A stretch of DNA of 51,923 nt, from assembly GCA_001595385.3 (NCBI GenBank), contig LVEI03000002.1, positions 1 through 51,923 on the forward strand. The letters run 5' to 3'. Within the stretch, counting starts at the first letter, position 1. The number at the start of each line of letters is the position of its first letter. This DNA comes from Deltaproteobacteria bacterium GWC2_55_46 (GTDB lineage Bacteria; Desulfobacterota; GWC2-55-46). This document shows positions 21,967 to 31,230 of the stretch, in pieces. The notes under the pieces were generated by a model. That model made no database searches. It was given only the letters and a program-made list of their open reading frames with translations, and was not told the DNA's origin. A program made the translations under genes and the position numbers.

Positions 21967-23202
21967 ATGAGAAGGGTAGTAGTAACAGGCATAGGCATCA
22001 TAAGCCCGCTCGGCGCAGGGGTTGATAAATCCTGGCAGGCCGCTATCGAGGGGCGCTCCGGCATACGGGAGATAACCCGTTTCGATATAAAGGACTTTCC
22101 GGTAAGGATAGCCGGGGAGGTCCCTGACTTCGATCCGCTCCAGTATATCGAGAAGAAAGAGGTCAAGAAGATGGACCTCTTCATCCAGTACGCCCTTGCC
22201 GCTAGTTGTATGGCCTTTGAGGACTCCGGCTTTAAGATAACGGAAGAGAACGCCGAATCGGTCGGCGTCTGCATAGGCGCCGGCATAGGCGGCCTCCCTG
22301 CGATCGAGAACTGGTATAACGTGCTCAGGGAGAAGGGGCCCGACAGGATCACCCCGTTTTTCATACCCATGGTCATCATAAACATGGCCTCCGGTCAGGT
22401 CTCAATAAAGCTCGGCGCCAAGGGACCCAATAGCTGCGCGGTTACGGCTTGCGCTACCGGCACCCATTCAATAGGAGACGCCTGCAGGCTCATCCAGACC
22501 GGCATGGCCGATGTGATGATCGCGGGCGGGACCGAGTCGACCATCACGCCGCTATGCGTTGCCGGTTTCAACTCCATGAAGGCCCTTTCCACCAGGAACG
22601 ACGACCCTCAGGCTGCGAGCAGGCCTTTTGACAAGGACAGGGACGGCTTTGTAATAGGCGAGGGGAGCGGGGTGCTGGTCCTCGAAGAGATGGAGTCCGC
22701 CAGGAAAAGAGGGGCGAAGATATACGCCGAGGTGGTGGGCTACGGGTTGAACGCCGACGCCAACCACATGACCACGCCTGCGCCGAATGGCGAAGGGGCT
22801 GCCAGGTGCATGAAGATGGCCTTGAAGAGCGCCGGTGTAAACCCGGATGAAGTTGGCTACATAAACGCTCACGGCACTTCTACATATTATAACGACCTTT
22901 ACGAGACCATGGCGATAAAGACCGTCTTCGGGGAGCACGCCCGGAAGCTTGCGGTAAGCTCCACAAAGGGCGTGACAGGCCATCTCCTTGGCGCAGCCGG
23001 AGGCATAGAGGCGGCTTTTACGGCGCTCTCCCTTTACCTCGGCGTGCTCCCGCCGACCATCAACTATACCACCCCTGACCCGGAGTGCGACCTGGATTAT
23101 GTCCCGAACGTTGCGAGGGATGCCAGGATGAAGGTGGCCCTCTCCAATTCCTTCGGCTTCGGGGGCACCAACGGGGTCCTCGCCTTTAAACGCTTCGAGT
23201 AG
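21967..23202 (+). CDS. fabF: 3-oxoacyl-ACP synthase II
   Basis: FabF elongates acyl-ACP with malonyl-ACP and in many bacteria controls the unsaturated and longer chains. The 411-residue sequence has the catalytic C162 ([11 protein letters not shown]), H302 ([11 protein letters not shown]) and H339 with K334 ([12 protein letters not shown]), and the C-terminal [11 protein letters not shown] loop. It closes the fatty-acid group; rpiB follows after 68 bp. Confidence 0.97.
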   Translation: MRRVVVTGIGIISPLGAGVDKSWQAAIEGRSGIREITRFDIKDFPVRIAGEVPDFDPLQYIEKKEVKKMDLFIQYALAASCMAFEDSGFKITEENAESVGVCIGAGIGGLPAIENWYNVLREKGPDRITPFFIPMVIINMASGQVSIKLGAKGPNSCAVTACATGTHSIGDACRLIQTGMADVMIAGGTESTITPLCVAGFNSMKALSTRNDDPQAASRPFDKDRDGFVIGEGSGVLVLEEMESARKRGAKIYAEVVGYGLNADANHMTTPAPNGEGAARCMKMALKSAGVNPDEVGYINAHGTSTYYNDLYETMAIKTVFGEHARKLAVSSTKGVTGHLLGAAGGIEAAFTALSLYLGVLPPTINYTTPDPECDLDYVPNVARDARMKVALSNSFGFGGTNGVLAFKRFE

Positions 23203-23270
23203 GCCAAAACCCTTGTCTCGGTCTCAGAAAAGACGGATAATTTGATTATAAGCATCCAAGGGGTCTTTTG

Positions 23271-23723
23271 ATGGAAAAGATTGCCATAGCCAGCGACCAC
23301 GCAGGCAGGGAACTCAAGGATGACCTGAAGGAATTTCTCTCCTCCATGGGCGTGGATGTCCTCGACATGGGCGTTAACGACGACAAGTCCGTGGACTATC
23401 CTGACTACGGCATACCTTTGTCGGAAAAGGTCTCAAAAGGCGAGATAGCCAGGGGCATTCTGGTCTGCGGCACCGGGATAGGCATGAGCATACTCGCCAA
23501 CAAGTTCAAGAACGTCAGGGCCGCTCTCGTAGCCGATGTATTTACCGCCAGGATGGCCAAAGAGCACAATGACGCGAATATCCTCGTCATCGGCGGCAGG
23601 ATAGTCGGCAAGGGGCTCGCCAGAGAGATGCTCAGGACCTGGATAGAGACCAGGTTCGAGGGCGGCAGGCACCAGAAGCGGCTCGATAAGATAACCGAGA
23701 TAGAGAAGAGGAACCACAAATAG
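23271..23723 (+). CDS. rpiB: Ribose-5-phosphate isomerase B
   Basis: RpiB interconverts ribose-5-phosphate and ribulose-5-phosphate. The 150-residue protein has the expected IAIASDHAGRELK start (H10), and the active cysteine C66 in the CGTGIGMSI loop; N-ANK and HNDAN segments are in place. The ATG at 23271 follows AAGGGG and starts the conserved core, so I prefer it over the TTG one codon upstream. rpiB followed by glyA is a common pair in Deltaproteobacteria and Firmicutes. Confidence 0.96.
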   Translation: MEKIAIASDHAGRELKDDLKEFLSSMGVDVLDMGVNDDKSVDYPDYGIPLSEKVSKGEIARGILVCGTGIGMSILANKFKNVRAALVADVFTARMAKEHNDANILVIGGRIVGKGLAREMLRTWIETRFEGGRHQKRLDKITEIEKRNHK

Positions 23724-23778
23724 CAACCTGCGTTTTTTCTTTTTTTTGAAAGTATTTTAACACGGAGGCTCTAAAAAG

Positions 23779-25035
23779 ATGGCTCTCAAGGAATTCGACC
23801 CGGAGGTCTTCGAAGCGATACGGCTTGAAACCGAACGGCAGGAGTGGAAGCTCGAGCTCATAGCGTCCGAGAACTTCGTAAGCGAAGCCGTGCTGGAAGC
23901 CGCCGGAAGCGTAATGACCAACAAGTACGCTGAAGGCTACCCCGGAAAGCGTTATTACGGCGGCTGCGAGTTCGTCGACATAGTCGAGAGGCTCGCTATA
24001 GAACGGGCGAAGAAGCTTTTCGGGGCAGACCACGTGAACGTGCAGCCCCATTCAGGCTCGCAGGCCAACATGGCAGTCTACATGTCGACTGTAAAGCCCG
24101 GCGAGACCGTCATGGGCATGGACCTCTCCCACGGGGGCCATCTTACCCACGGGAGCCCGGTGAACTTCTCAGGCCAGCTCTATAACATAGTCTTCTACGG
24201 CGTCCGTCCCGACGACCACAGGATAGACATGGACCAGGCGAGGACGCTTGCGAAGAAGCATCGGCCAAAGCTCATCGTGGTCGGCGCGAGCGCGTACCCG
24301 AGGATAATCGACTTCAAGGCGTTCAGGGAAGTGGCTGACGAGGTCGGGGCAAAGGTCATGGTAGATATCGCCCATATAGCCGGCCTTGTGGCAACGGGCC
24401 TTCACCCGAGCCCGGTCCCCTATGCCGAGTTCGTTACCACCACTACCCACAAGACGCTCCGCGGGCCGAGAAGCGGCATGATAATGTGCAGGGAAGAGTT
24501 CGCGAAGGCCGTAGACAAGCAGATATTCCCCGGCATACAGGGCGGCCCCCTCATGCATGTGATAGCGGCAAAGGCGGTCGCCTTCAAGGAGGCGCTCGAT
24601 GCGTCATTCACCACCTATCAGAAGCAGATTCTTGCCAACGCCAAGGTCCTCGCGCAAGAGATCATGGACAGGGGCTATTCGCTCGTCTCAGGCGGCACCG
24701 ACAACCACCTGATGCTCGTGGACCTCACGAAGCAGGACATAACAGGCAAGGAAGGCGAAGAGGCCCTTGTGAAGGCCGGCATAACCGTGAACAAGAATAC
24801 CATCCCGTTCGAGACCAGGAGCCCGTTTGTCACAAGCGGCGTGAGGATCGGTGTGCCTGCCGCCACCACCAAGGGCATGAAAGAGGCCGAGATGAGTATA
24901 ATAGCCGGCTTGATCGACAGGGCCCTGAAGCAGAGGTCGGACGAGACGGCTTTGGCTGCCATCAAGGCCGAGGTAAAGGAGCTTTGCTCCAGGTTCCCGT
25001 TCTATACCAGCAGGCTCGATAAGGCTACTGTTTAG
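23779..25035 (+). CDS. glyA: Serine hydroxymethyltransferase
   Basis: GlyA converts serine and tetrahydrofolate to glycine and 5,10-methylene-tetrahydrofolate, the main one-carbon entry. The 418-residue PLP enzyme has K225 in [14 protein letters not shown], the [15 protein letters not shown] motif and [20 protein letters not shown] site precedes the ATG. It is followed by a long intergenic stretch with a structured repeat and a terminator. Confidence 0.98.
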   Translation: MALKEFDPEVFEAIRLETERQEWKLELIASENFVSEAVLEAAGSVMTNKYAEGYPGKRYYGGCEFVDIVERLAIERAKKLFGADHVNVQPHSGSQANMAVYMSTVKPGETVMGMDLSHGGHLTHGSPVNFSGQLYNIVFYGVRPDDHRIDMDQARTLAKKHRPKLIVVGASAYPRIIDFKAFREVADEVGAKVMVDIAHIAGLVATGLHPSPVPYAEFVTTTTHKTLRGPRSGMIMCREEFAKAVDKQIFPGIQGGPLMHVIAAKAVAFKEALDASFTTYQKQILANAKVLAQEIMDRGYSLVSGGTDNHLMLVDLTKQDITGKEGEEALVKAGITVNKNTIPFETRSPFVTSGVRIGVPAATTKGMKEAEMSIIAGLIDRALKQRSDETALAAIKAEVKELCSRFPFYTSRLDKATV

Positions 25036-25074
25036 GGCAGTTTCATTTTTTTGAAGTTTTGTTTTAAATCTGAA

Positions 25075-25215
25075 GGGGGCATAACGCGTAGCTCGCATAA
25101 GGCCGGGGGAAGGGCGAGCGAGCCGGGCAAACTGGAGCAAGGCTGTAAACCCGAGCGACGTAAGCGGCGAGCGAGGAGGCAGGAGGCAGACAGCGAGCGG
25201 AGCCTTATGCCCAAA
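25075..25215. repeat. GC-rich structured intergenic element after glyA
   Basis: GCATAAGGC (25095-25103) and GCCTTATGC (25202-25210) form inverted ends about 100 bp apart around a purine-rich interior with recurrent GAGCGA/GAGCGG motifs and several short palindromes. No coding frame is credible. It resembles the dispersed palindromic repeats found between genes in Deltaproteobacteria, but with one copy in view that cannot be confirmed. Confidence 0.45.
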
Positions 25216-25266
25216 AAAGCGCGGTAGCGCGCAAAAGGTCTTTTGAAAAAAAGAATTGATCAAGGT

Positions 25267-25299
25267 AAGGCCTTCCGTACCAACGGCAGGCCTTTTTTT
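25267..25299 (+). terminator. Terminator downstream of glyA
   Basis: AAGGCCT (25267-25273) pairs with AGGCCTT (25288-25294), with an inner CCGT/ACGG pairing, followed by a T-run. It ends transcription from the glyA side before the next small operon. Confidence 0.8.
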
Positions 25300-25354
25300 A
25301 TCGCTGAATTCTGACTACTTGCGCTATCCGCTGAAATCTGCTAATTGTTTGCTC

Positions 25355-25594
25355 ATGGAGTTTATCTTGGGCTTCGGCTCCGCCCACAGGGCGCTAAAGG
25401 CCGAGGAGATACTTAAAAAGGCCGGTCTCCCTTTCAGGTTGTTGCCAGTACCGAAGGCGCTCGATTCTGCGTGCGGGCTGGTCATCCGTTTAAAAGGCGA
25501 GGCCTTTGATGATGCGAAAAAGGCGCTCGAAGGCTCAGGCTTGACGCCAAGGAGCGTATACAGGAAAGAAGGTGAGGTCTATGTTAAAGTGTGA
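25355..25594 (+). CDS. DUF3343 family protein (putative Se/S carrier-like)
   Basis: This is a 79-residue member of the small family DUF3343, proposed from genome context to carry sulfur or selenium. The pattern FILGFGSAHRALKAEEILKKAGLPFRLLPVPKALDSACGLVIRLKGE fits: a TxxHALxAExxLK helix, then PxPxxLSSxCGLxxR with the single conserved cysteine. The ATG at 25355 starts the conserved region; the longer frame upstream runs through the terminator. It overlaps the next gene by 14 bp. Confidence 0.8.
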   Translation: MEFILGFGSAHRALKAEEILKKAGLPFRLLPVPKALDSACGLVIRLKGEAFDDAKKALEGSGLTPRSVYRKEGEVYVKV

Positions 25595-25748
25595 TTTCTG
25601 CGGGAAGACGACGGAGAACGTGACCAGGGTAGCCGTCGACAAGGACTACGACAGGCTTACGGTCAAGCACGAGAAGAGGTATGCCTGCCCTGAGTGCTCT
25701 GAGAAGAAGGAGAAGGAGAGGCAGGCAAGGCTCAAGGTCGTGAAATAG
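25581..25748 (+). CDS. Small zinc-ribbon protein (55 aa)
   Basis: The frame from ATG 25581 gives a 55-residue protein with CDFC at residues 4-7 and CPEC at 36-39, separated by a charged core, and a K/E-rich tail. It is a short zinc ribbon of unknown function. It overlaps the DUF3343 gene by 14 bp and ends two bases before the next start, so the three genes form one unit. Confidence 0.7.
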   Translation: MLKCDFCGKTTENVTRVAVDKDYDRLTVKHEKRYACPECSEKKEKERQARLKVVK

Positions 25749-25750
25749 AA

Positions 25751-26395
25751 GTGGGCAAGGCGGCCCTTGTCGTCATGATGAAGTACCCGAGGCCGGGCGC
25801 TGTAAAGACCAGGCTCGTCCCTCCGTTAACGAGCGAGGAGGCGGCCTCGCTTTACCGGTGTTTCCTCAAGGACACCTTCGGTAGGATAACTCCTTTAAAG
25901 GGCATCGACCCCTTTGCCGCTTACACACAGGCATCGGAGGAGGAGGTAAGGGCCCTGGTGCCTGAAGGGATATCTATCTTTGAGCAGGCCGGGGGAGGCC
26001 TTGGTGAGCGGATGAGCGATGCCTTCATGCGGCTTTTTTCAGCTGGCTACAATAGGGTCTCGATGATAGGCTCGGATACGCCAGACCTCCCAATCGCATT
26101 CATATCAGGGTCTATCCTCGCGCTTGACGGCTCGGATGTGGTCTTTGGCCCGGCAATGGATGGAGGGTATTACCTCATCGCTCTCAAAGGCCCTGCCGGA
26201 TGCCTTTTCAGTGATATCATCTGGGGCTCAAGCTCGGTGCTCGATGATTCGATCGCAAGGGCAAGGCAGGCCTCTCTAAAATGCGCCCTCCTCGACACAT
26301 GGCATGATATAGACAGGGCTGAGGACCTGAAATACCTGAAAGATAACCCGGAAGCCCCGTCGAGTGCGGGGTTTTTGAGGGAATTGGAGCTGTAG
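25751..26395 (+). CDS. DUF2064/TIGR04282-type glycosyltransferase-like protein
   Basis: The 214-residue protein matches the TIGR04282 family (arsenosugar biosynthesis glycosyltransferase-like, nucleotidyltransferase fold). Seen: ALVVMMKYPRPGAVKTRLVPPLTSEEAASLY at the start, GDLGERMSDAF-type GGGLGERMSDAFM, IGSDTPDLP and DVVFGPAMDGGYYLIAL, all in order. Its natural substrate is not known for most members. It starts with GTG two bases after the zinc-ribbon gene. Confidence 0.88.
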   Translation: MGKAALVVMMKYPRPGAVKTRLVPPLTSEEAASLYRCFLKDTFGRITPLKGIDPFAAYTQASEEEVRALVPEGISIFEQAGGGLGERMSDAFMRLFSAGYNRVSMIGSDTPDLPIAFISGSILALDGSDVVFGPAMDGGYYLIALKGPAGCLFSDIIWGSSSVLDDSIARARQASLKCALLDTWHDIDRAEDLKYLKDNPEAPSSAGFLRELEL

Positions 26396-26516
26396 CCCGG
26401 CCCCGCCCCCCCAGCCCGCACCCTAAGTTGTTGTATTGCAGAACCCGCCCCAAAATGATATTCTAAAACATACGCAAATCAACCAATTTCGGGCATAACG
26501 GACTTGTATTCCAAAT

Positions 26517-27371
26517 ATGAAAAGACTTCCACCATGGGCAAAAAAGACCCTCGGGCCCTCTGATAAGCTCCATGAGGTGAAATCCATCCTCCGGAAGAGG
26601 AACCTCCATACGGTCTGCGAGTCGGCCAGGTGCCCCAACATAGGCGAATGCTTCTCTAAGCCGACGGCCACTTTCATGATATTGGGGGACGTCTGCACCA
26701 GGACCTGCGGCTTCTGCTCGATAGATAAATCGGGCAGTCCGCTGCTGGTAGACCCCCATGAGCCGGCTAACATAGCCCTTGCGGCCTCCGAGATGAGACT
26801 CAAGCATGTGGTCATAACATCGGTCACCAGGGACGACCTTCCGGATGGCGGATCGGGGCAATTTGCCTTGACAATCAAGGCGGTTAAGGATAACATTTCG
26901 GGCATTTTAGTAGAGGTGCTGACCCCTGATTTCAAGGGGGAAAAAGAGGCGCTTTCGACCGTTCTTGAGGCCGGCCCGGATATCTTTAACCACAACCTCG
27001 AGACGGTCCCGTCCCTTTACCCCAGGGTAAGGCCGCAGGCAGACTACCAGAGGTCCCTTGAGGTCATCTGTTCTGCCCGTCGCCCGGGCATCTTGACGAA
27101 ATCCGGCATAATGGTCGGCCTCGGAGAGACCGGGGAAGAGGTCAGGAGCCTTCTAAGGGACCTTAAGAGCGCCGGCTGCGACGCGGTGACCATAGGCCAG
27201 TACCTGAGGCCCACAAGGGAGAGCCTCGAAGTAGTGGAGTACGTAGAGCCGGAGGTCTTCAAGGAATACGAGGAGTACGGCAGAAGCATAGGCTTCCAGC
27301 ACGTATACTCCGGGACTTTCGTGAGAAGCTCTTATAACGCTGAGAAGCTATTAAACAGGATATCAGACTGA
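26517..27371 (+). CDS. lipA: Lipoyl synthase
   Basis: LipA inserts two sulfur atoms into octanoyl groups on lipoyl-dependent proteins by radical chemistry. The 284-residue sequence has both iron-sulfur cluster motifs: C34, C39 and C45 ([12 protein letters not shown]) for the sacrificial cluster, and C60, C64 and C67 (CTRTCGFC) for the SAM cluster. The C-terminal RSSY ligand motif is present. No lipB is adjacent; octanoylation must be done elsewhere. The aminotransferase gene follows closely. Confidence 0.96.
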   Translation: MKRLPPWAKKTLGPSDKLHEVKSILRKRNLHTVCESARCPNIGECFSKPTATFMILGDVCTRTCGFCSIDKSGSPLLVDPHEPANIALAASEMRLKHVVITSVTRDDLPDGGSGQFALTIKAVKDNISGILVEVLTPDFKGEKEALSTVLEAGPDIFNHNLETVPSLYPRVRPQADYQRSLEVICSARRPGILTKSGIMVGLGETGEEVRSLLRDLKSAGCDAVTIGQYLRPTRESLEVVEYVEPEVFKEYEEYGRSIGFQHVYSGTFVRSSYNAEKLLNRISD

Positions 27372-27391
27372 CTTTGAAAGGTGCGCGGGAA

Positions 27392-28585
27392 ATGGAAGAG
27401 TTCCACAGGATAAAAAGGCTTCCCCCCTATGTCTTCAACATAGTGACGGATCTTAAGGTGGCCGCCAGGAAAAGGGGCGAGGACATCATCGACTTCGGCA
27501 TGGGCAACCCCGACCAGCCGACCCCCGGACATATAGTCGACAAGCTCGTAGAGGCCGCCCACAACCCGAGGAACCACAGGTATTCGGCCTCAAGGGGCAT
27601 ATATAAGCTCAGGCTCGCCATAGCCGACTGGTACAAGAACCGGTTTAACGTGGAGATAGACCCTGAGACCGAGGCGGTGGCGACCATCGGCTCGAAGGAG
27701 GGGATAGCCCACCTTGCCCTCGCCATAATCGGGCCGGGGGACGTGGTCTTTGTGCCCAACCCCACATACCCGATCCACGCCTACTCGGTCATCATCGCAG
27801 GCGGCGACTTAAGGAGCATACCTTTGTTGCCGGGCGTCGATTTTTTCGATGAGCTGCAGAAGGCCGTAAAGCAGACCTGGCCCAGGCCGAAGATGCTGAT
27901 AATAAACTTCCCCCATAACCCCACGACCCTGGTGGTAGACAGGGACTTTTTCGTAAAGATAGTCGACTTCGCGAAGGAGAACGACCTGATGGTCGTCCAC
28001 GACCTCGCTTATGCCGACATCGTATTTGACGGGTACAAGGCCCCGAGCTTCCTCGAAGTACCCGGCGCCAAGGACGTGGGTGTTGAGTTCTTCACGCTCT
28101 CCAAGAGCTACAACATGCCGGGCTGGAGGGTTGGCTTCGCCGTGGGCAACAGGAAGATGATAGCCGCTCTCACCAGGATAAAGAGCTATCTCGACTATGG
28201 CATGTTCCAGCCGATACAGATAGCGGGCATCATAGCCCTTAACGGCCCGCAGGAGTGCGTCTCCGAGATGTGCAAGATATACGAGTCGAGGAGGAACGCC
28301 CTCATAGAGAGCTTCGGCAAGGCCGGCTGGGAGATAGAAAAGCCAAAGGCGAGCATGTTCGTGTGGGCCAAGATACCGGAGCCATTTGCCGCGATGAAAT
28401 CCATTGAGTTCTCGAAGTTCCTCCTTAACAAGGCAAAGGTCGCGGTCTCACCCGGAATAGGCTTCGGCGAGTACGGCGACGATTACGTAAGGCTCGCCCT
28501 CGTAGAGAACGAGCACAGGGTGCGCCAGGCGGCCAAGTGCATAAAGAAGGCCTTCGAGTCTTCAGTCAAGCAGGTCATCGGATGA
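27392..28585 (+). CDS. alaC: Alanine transaminase (AlaC type)
   Basis: This PLP-dependent class I/II aminotransferase probably makes alanine from pyruvate and glutamate. The 397-residue chain lines up well by memory with E. coli AlaC over its length: [47 protein letters not shown], and the PLP lysine K238 in [19 protein letters not shown]-diaminopimelate aminotransferases are close relatives, so that activity is not excluded. I choose ATG 27392 over the upstream TTG since the family core starts there. Its stop overlaps the next start (ATGA). Confidence 0.92.
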   Translation: MEEFHRIKRLPPYVFNIVTDLKVAARKRGEDIIDFGMGNPDQPTPGHIVDKLVEAAHNPRNHRYSASRGIYKLRLAIADWYKNRFNVEIDPETEAVATIGSKEGIAHLALAIIGPGDVVFVPNPTYPIHAYSVIIAGGDLRSIPLLPGVDFFDELQKAVKQTWPRPKMLIINFPHNPTTLVVDRDFFVKIVDFAKENDLMVVHDLAYADIVFDGYKAPSFLEVPGAKDVGVEFFTLSKSYNMPGWRVGFAVGNRKMIAALTRIKSYLDYGMFQPIQIAGIIALNGPQECVSEMCKIYESRRNALIESFGKAGWEIEKPKASMFVWAKIPEPFAAMKSIEFSKFLLNKAKVAVSPGIGFGEYGDDYVRLALVENEHRVRQAAKCIKKAFESSVKQVIG

Positions 28586-29949
28586 TCACCTCCGAAAAAG
28601 AGAATGCCGTCATGAAAGATTCCATGGCGCTCCGCGCGATAAACGTCGGGCTCATCGGCTTCGGCACCGTTGGCACGGGTGTAGTGAAGGTCTTGAAGGA
28701 GAACGCCTCTGTCATAAGCAACAAGCTGGGGTGCGAGATCGTCCTTAAAAAGATAGCCGACAGGGACGTCAACCGGGACAGGGGCATAAGAGTTGAAGAA
28801 GGCGTCCTCACCACAGATGCCAGGGATATCATAAACGACCCGGATATATCGGTCGTGATCGAGCTGGTCGGAGGCACGGGCATCGCCAAGGACTTCATAA
28901 TGGAGGCCCTCGAGCGCGGCAAGCACGTCGTCACTGCCAACAAGGCGCTTCTTTCGACGCATGGAAAAGAGATATTCACCAAGGCCGCCGAAAAGGGGGT
29001 CGACATAGGCTTTGAGGCGAGCGTGGGCGGCGGCATACCGGTAATAAAGGCGCTCCGCGAAGGGCTTGCCGCGAACAGGGTAGAGTCGATATACGGCATA
29101 ATAAACGGTACCGCGAACTATATCCTCTCGAAGATGACCAACGAAGGGGGCAAGTTCGAGGACGTATTGAGGAGAGCCCAGGAGAAGGGCTACGCCGAGG
29201 CGGACCCAACCTACGACGTGGAGGGGATAGACACCGCCCACAAGCTCGCGATACTGATTAACCTCGCGTACGGGACGTACATAAGGATAGAGGACATCTA
29301 TACAGAGGGCATATCGAGCATAAGCCAGCTCGACATAAAGTTCGCCAGGGAATTCGGTTACAGGATAAAGCTGCTTGCGATAACCAAATCGGTCGACGGG
29401 AAGATTGAGGCCCGGGTGCACCCGACCATGATACCGGCGAACCATCCTCTCGCGACCATTGACGGCGCCTTTAACGGCATCTATCTCAAGGGCAACGCGG
29501 TGGGCTCTGTGCTTCTGTACGGCATGGGCGCCGGTATGATGCCGACCGCGAGCGCGGTCGTGGCCGACATAATGGACATAGCGAGGAACATCTCCACGAA
29601 CTCCCCACGCAGGGTCCCTCCGCTGTCATGCCCTGAAGAGGCGGTGAGGGCCGTTGAGCTTAAAAGTACGGAGACGCTTGAGATACCATATTACATACGC
29701 TTCCTCGCGATGGACAGGCCGGGTGCGCTGTCGAAGATATCGGGGGTCCTTGGCAAGCACAACATAAGCATATCTTCGGTCATACAGAGGGACAGGAAGG
29801 TAGGCGGCGCGGTACCGCTTGTGATATTGACGCATAACGCCCTTGAAAAGGAGCTCAGGGCCGCGATAGCAGAGATATCGACCATGGACATAATACACGA
29901 CAAGATCGTCTACATAAGGATAGAGGAGAACCTTGGTGCAGCTAACTAG
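28582..29949 (+). CDS. hom: Homoserine dehydrogenase
   Basis: Hom reduces aspartate semialdehyde to homoserine, the branch to threonine and methionine. The 455-residue protein has the NAD(P) loop [17 protein letters not shown], the [13 protein letters not shown] motif, the [14 protein letters not shown] and [19 protein letters not shown] catalytic segments, and a C-terminal ACT domain ([32 protein letters not shown]), so threonine feedback is likely. The ATG overlaps the alaC stop; an in-frame ATG at 28612 is possible. Its 3' end overlaps thrC by 14-17 bp. Confidence 0.96.
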   Translation: MITSEKENAVMKDSMALRAINVGLIGFGTVGTGVVKVLKENASVISNKLGCEIVLKKIADRDVNRDRGIRVEEGVLTTDARDIINDPDISVVIELVGGTGIAKDFIMEALERGKHVVTANKALLSTHGKEIFTKAAEKGVDIGFEASVGGGIPVIKALREGLAANRVESIYGIINGTANYILSKMTNEGGKFEDVLRRAQEKGYAEADPTYDVEGIDTAHKLAILINLAYGTYIRIEDIYTEGISSISQLDIKFAREFGYRIKLLAITKSVDGKIEARVHPTMIPANHPLATIDGAFNGIYLKGNAVGSVLLYGMGAGMMPTASAVVADIMDIARNISTNSPRRVPPLSCPEEAVRAVELKSTETLEIPYYIRFLAMDRPGALSKISGVLGKHNISISSVIQRDRKVGGAVPLVILTHNALEKELRAAIAEISTMDIIHDKIVYIRIEENLGAAN

Positions 29950-31006
29950 AAAAGGGCTTTGGGGCGGCGTCATTAGGGAGTTCAGGGACTTTCTCCCTGA
30001 GATAAGCGACGAGGCGATAACGACCCTCCTTGAAGGGAATACGCCCCTTATCGAGTGCGTAAACCTGAAGGACATATTCGGGGACCTGAGGCTGCTCCTT
30101 AAGTACGAGGGGCTCAACCCGACCGGCTCGTTTAAAGACCGCGGCATGACGATGGCGGTATCCAAGGCGAGGGAGGAGGGGGCAAAGGCCATCATCTGCG
30201 CCTCCACCGGCAACACCTCTGCCGCCGCTGCCGCCTACGCCTCAAAGGCAGGCATGAAGGCCTTCGTCCTCGTGCCGGACGGCTCTATCGCCATGGGCAA
30301 GCTCTCGCAGGCGATAATGCACGGCGCGCTTGTGCTGCAGATAAAGGGCAACTTCGACGAGGCCCTTCAGATCGTGAAGGAAATAACCGGCGACTATCCG
30401 GTAAAGATGGTGAACTCGATCAACCCGTTCAGGATAGAGGGGCAGAAGACAGGCGCCTTCGAGGTCTGCGAACACCTCGGGTATGCTCCGACCTACCACT
30501 TCCTCCCGGTGGGCAACGCCGGTAACATTACCGCCTACTGGAAGGGCTACAAGCAGTACCATAACGAGAACATAATCTCTAACCTGCCGAAGATGATGGG
30601 CTTCCAGGCAGAGGGCGCGGCCCCGATAGTCCTCGGAAGGCCCGTTGAGCACCCGGAGACGATAGCCACCGCCATAAAGATCGGCAACCCGGCGAGCTGG
30701 GACGGGGCGTTGAGGGCCAGGGACGAAAGCGGCGGTATTATAGATCTGGTAACCGACGCGGAGATACTCGTTGCATATAAGCTCCTCGCCTCACGTGAGG
30801 GCGTCTACTGCGAGCCGGCTTCAGCCGCCAGCCTTGCCGGGGTGATAAAGATGAAGAAGGAAGGGGTGTTGAACGACGGCGACACCGTCGTATGCACGCT
30901 CACCGGACACGGCCTGAAGGATCCTGATATAGCATTGAAATCGTCTGAGAAGCCTGTAAAGGTGCCGGCTGACACGAAGAAGATACTAAAGGTGATGGGT
31001 TTTTAA
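29936..31006 (+). CDS. thrC: Threonine synthase
   Basis: ThrC converts O-phosphohomoserine to threonine with PLP. The roughly 356-residue protein is of the short class without the N-terminal extension; the PLP lysine is K67 in NPTGSFKDRGMTMAV, followed by CASTGNTSAAAAAYA and the C-terminal CTLTGHGLKDPD. GTG at 29936 is used, with GGAG upstream; the TTG one codon earlier is an alternative. It overlaps hom and is followed by a repeat element and then the likely homoserine kinase. Confidence 0.95.
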   Translation: MQLTRKGLWGGVIREFRDFLPEISDEAITTLLEGNTPLIECVNLKDIFGDLRLLLKYEGLNPTGSFKDRGMTMAVSKAREEGAKAIICASTGNTSAAAAAYASKAGMKAFVLVPDGSIAMGKLSQAIMHGALVLQIKGNFDEALQIVKEITGDYPVKMVNSINPFRIEGQKTGAFEVCEHLGYAPTYHFLPVGNAGNITAYWKGYKQYHNENIISNLPKMMGFQAEGAAPIVLGRPVEHPETIATAIKIGNPASWDGALRARDESGGIIDLVTDAEILVAYKLLASREGVYCEPASAASLAGVIKMKKEGVLNDGDTVVCTLTGHGLKDPDIALKSSEKPVKVPADTKKILKVMGF

Positions 31007-31080
31007 TCCGTTTGTCGCGGTTCTGGTATAATCAGTACTGATCAACGGTTCAGCGGTTGCTGAAAAACACAGATTTTATT

Positions 31081-31212
31081 CAGGTTGCTCAAAAAGTTCC
31101 ATATGCGAGGCCCCCGTTAAACCGGGGAGCGAGGAATGAGGCGTACTTTTTATGTACGCCGCAGTGACGAGCGACGAAGACAACGATGCAGATGGACTTT
31201 TTCAGTAGCCTG
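31081..31212. repeat. Intergenic palindromic element with 25-bp imperfect inverted ends
   Basis: The arms 31081-31105 and 31188-31212 are imperfect inverted repeats (CAGGTTGCTC...TGC against GCA...AGTAGCCTG). Inside are two further hairpins: CCCC/GGGG near 31111-31127 and GGCGTAC/GTACGCC (31140-31160) with a TTTTTAT loop. It resembles non-autonomous palindromic repeats that I have seen between genes in Deltaproteobacteria. It ends 18 bp before the next gene. Confidence 0.55.
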
Positions 31213-31230
31213 GAGCGGAAGAGAACTCGA

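Noticed and set aside
28483-29445. Long minus-strand frame opposite hom
   Set aside because: It lies wholly over the hom gene, has unlikely composition (many Tyr, His, Arg) and no recognisable domain.
31186-31230. N-terminal extension of the ApgM-like protein
   Set aside because: These codons fall in the palindromic element, and the conserved core starts at ATG 31231.
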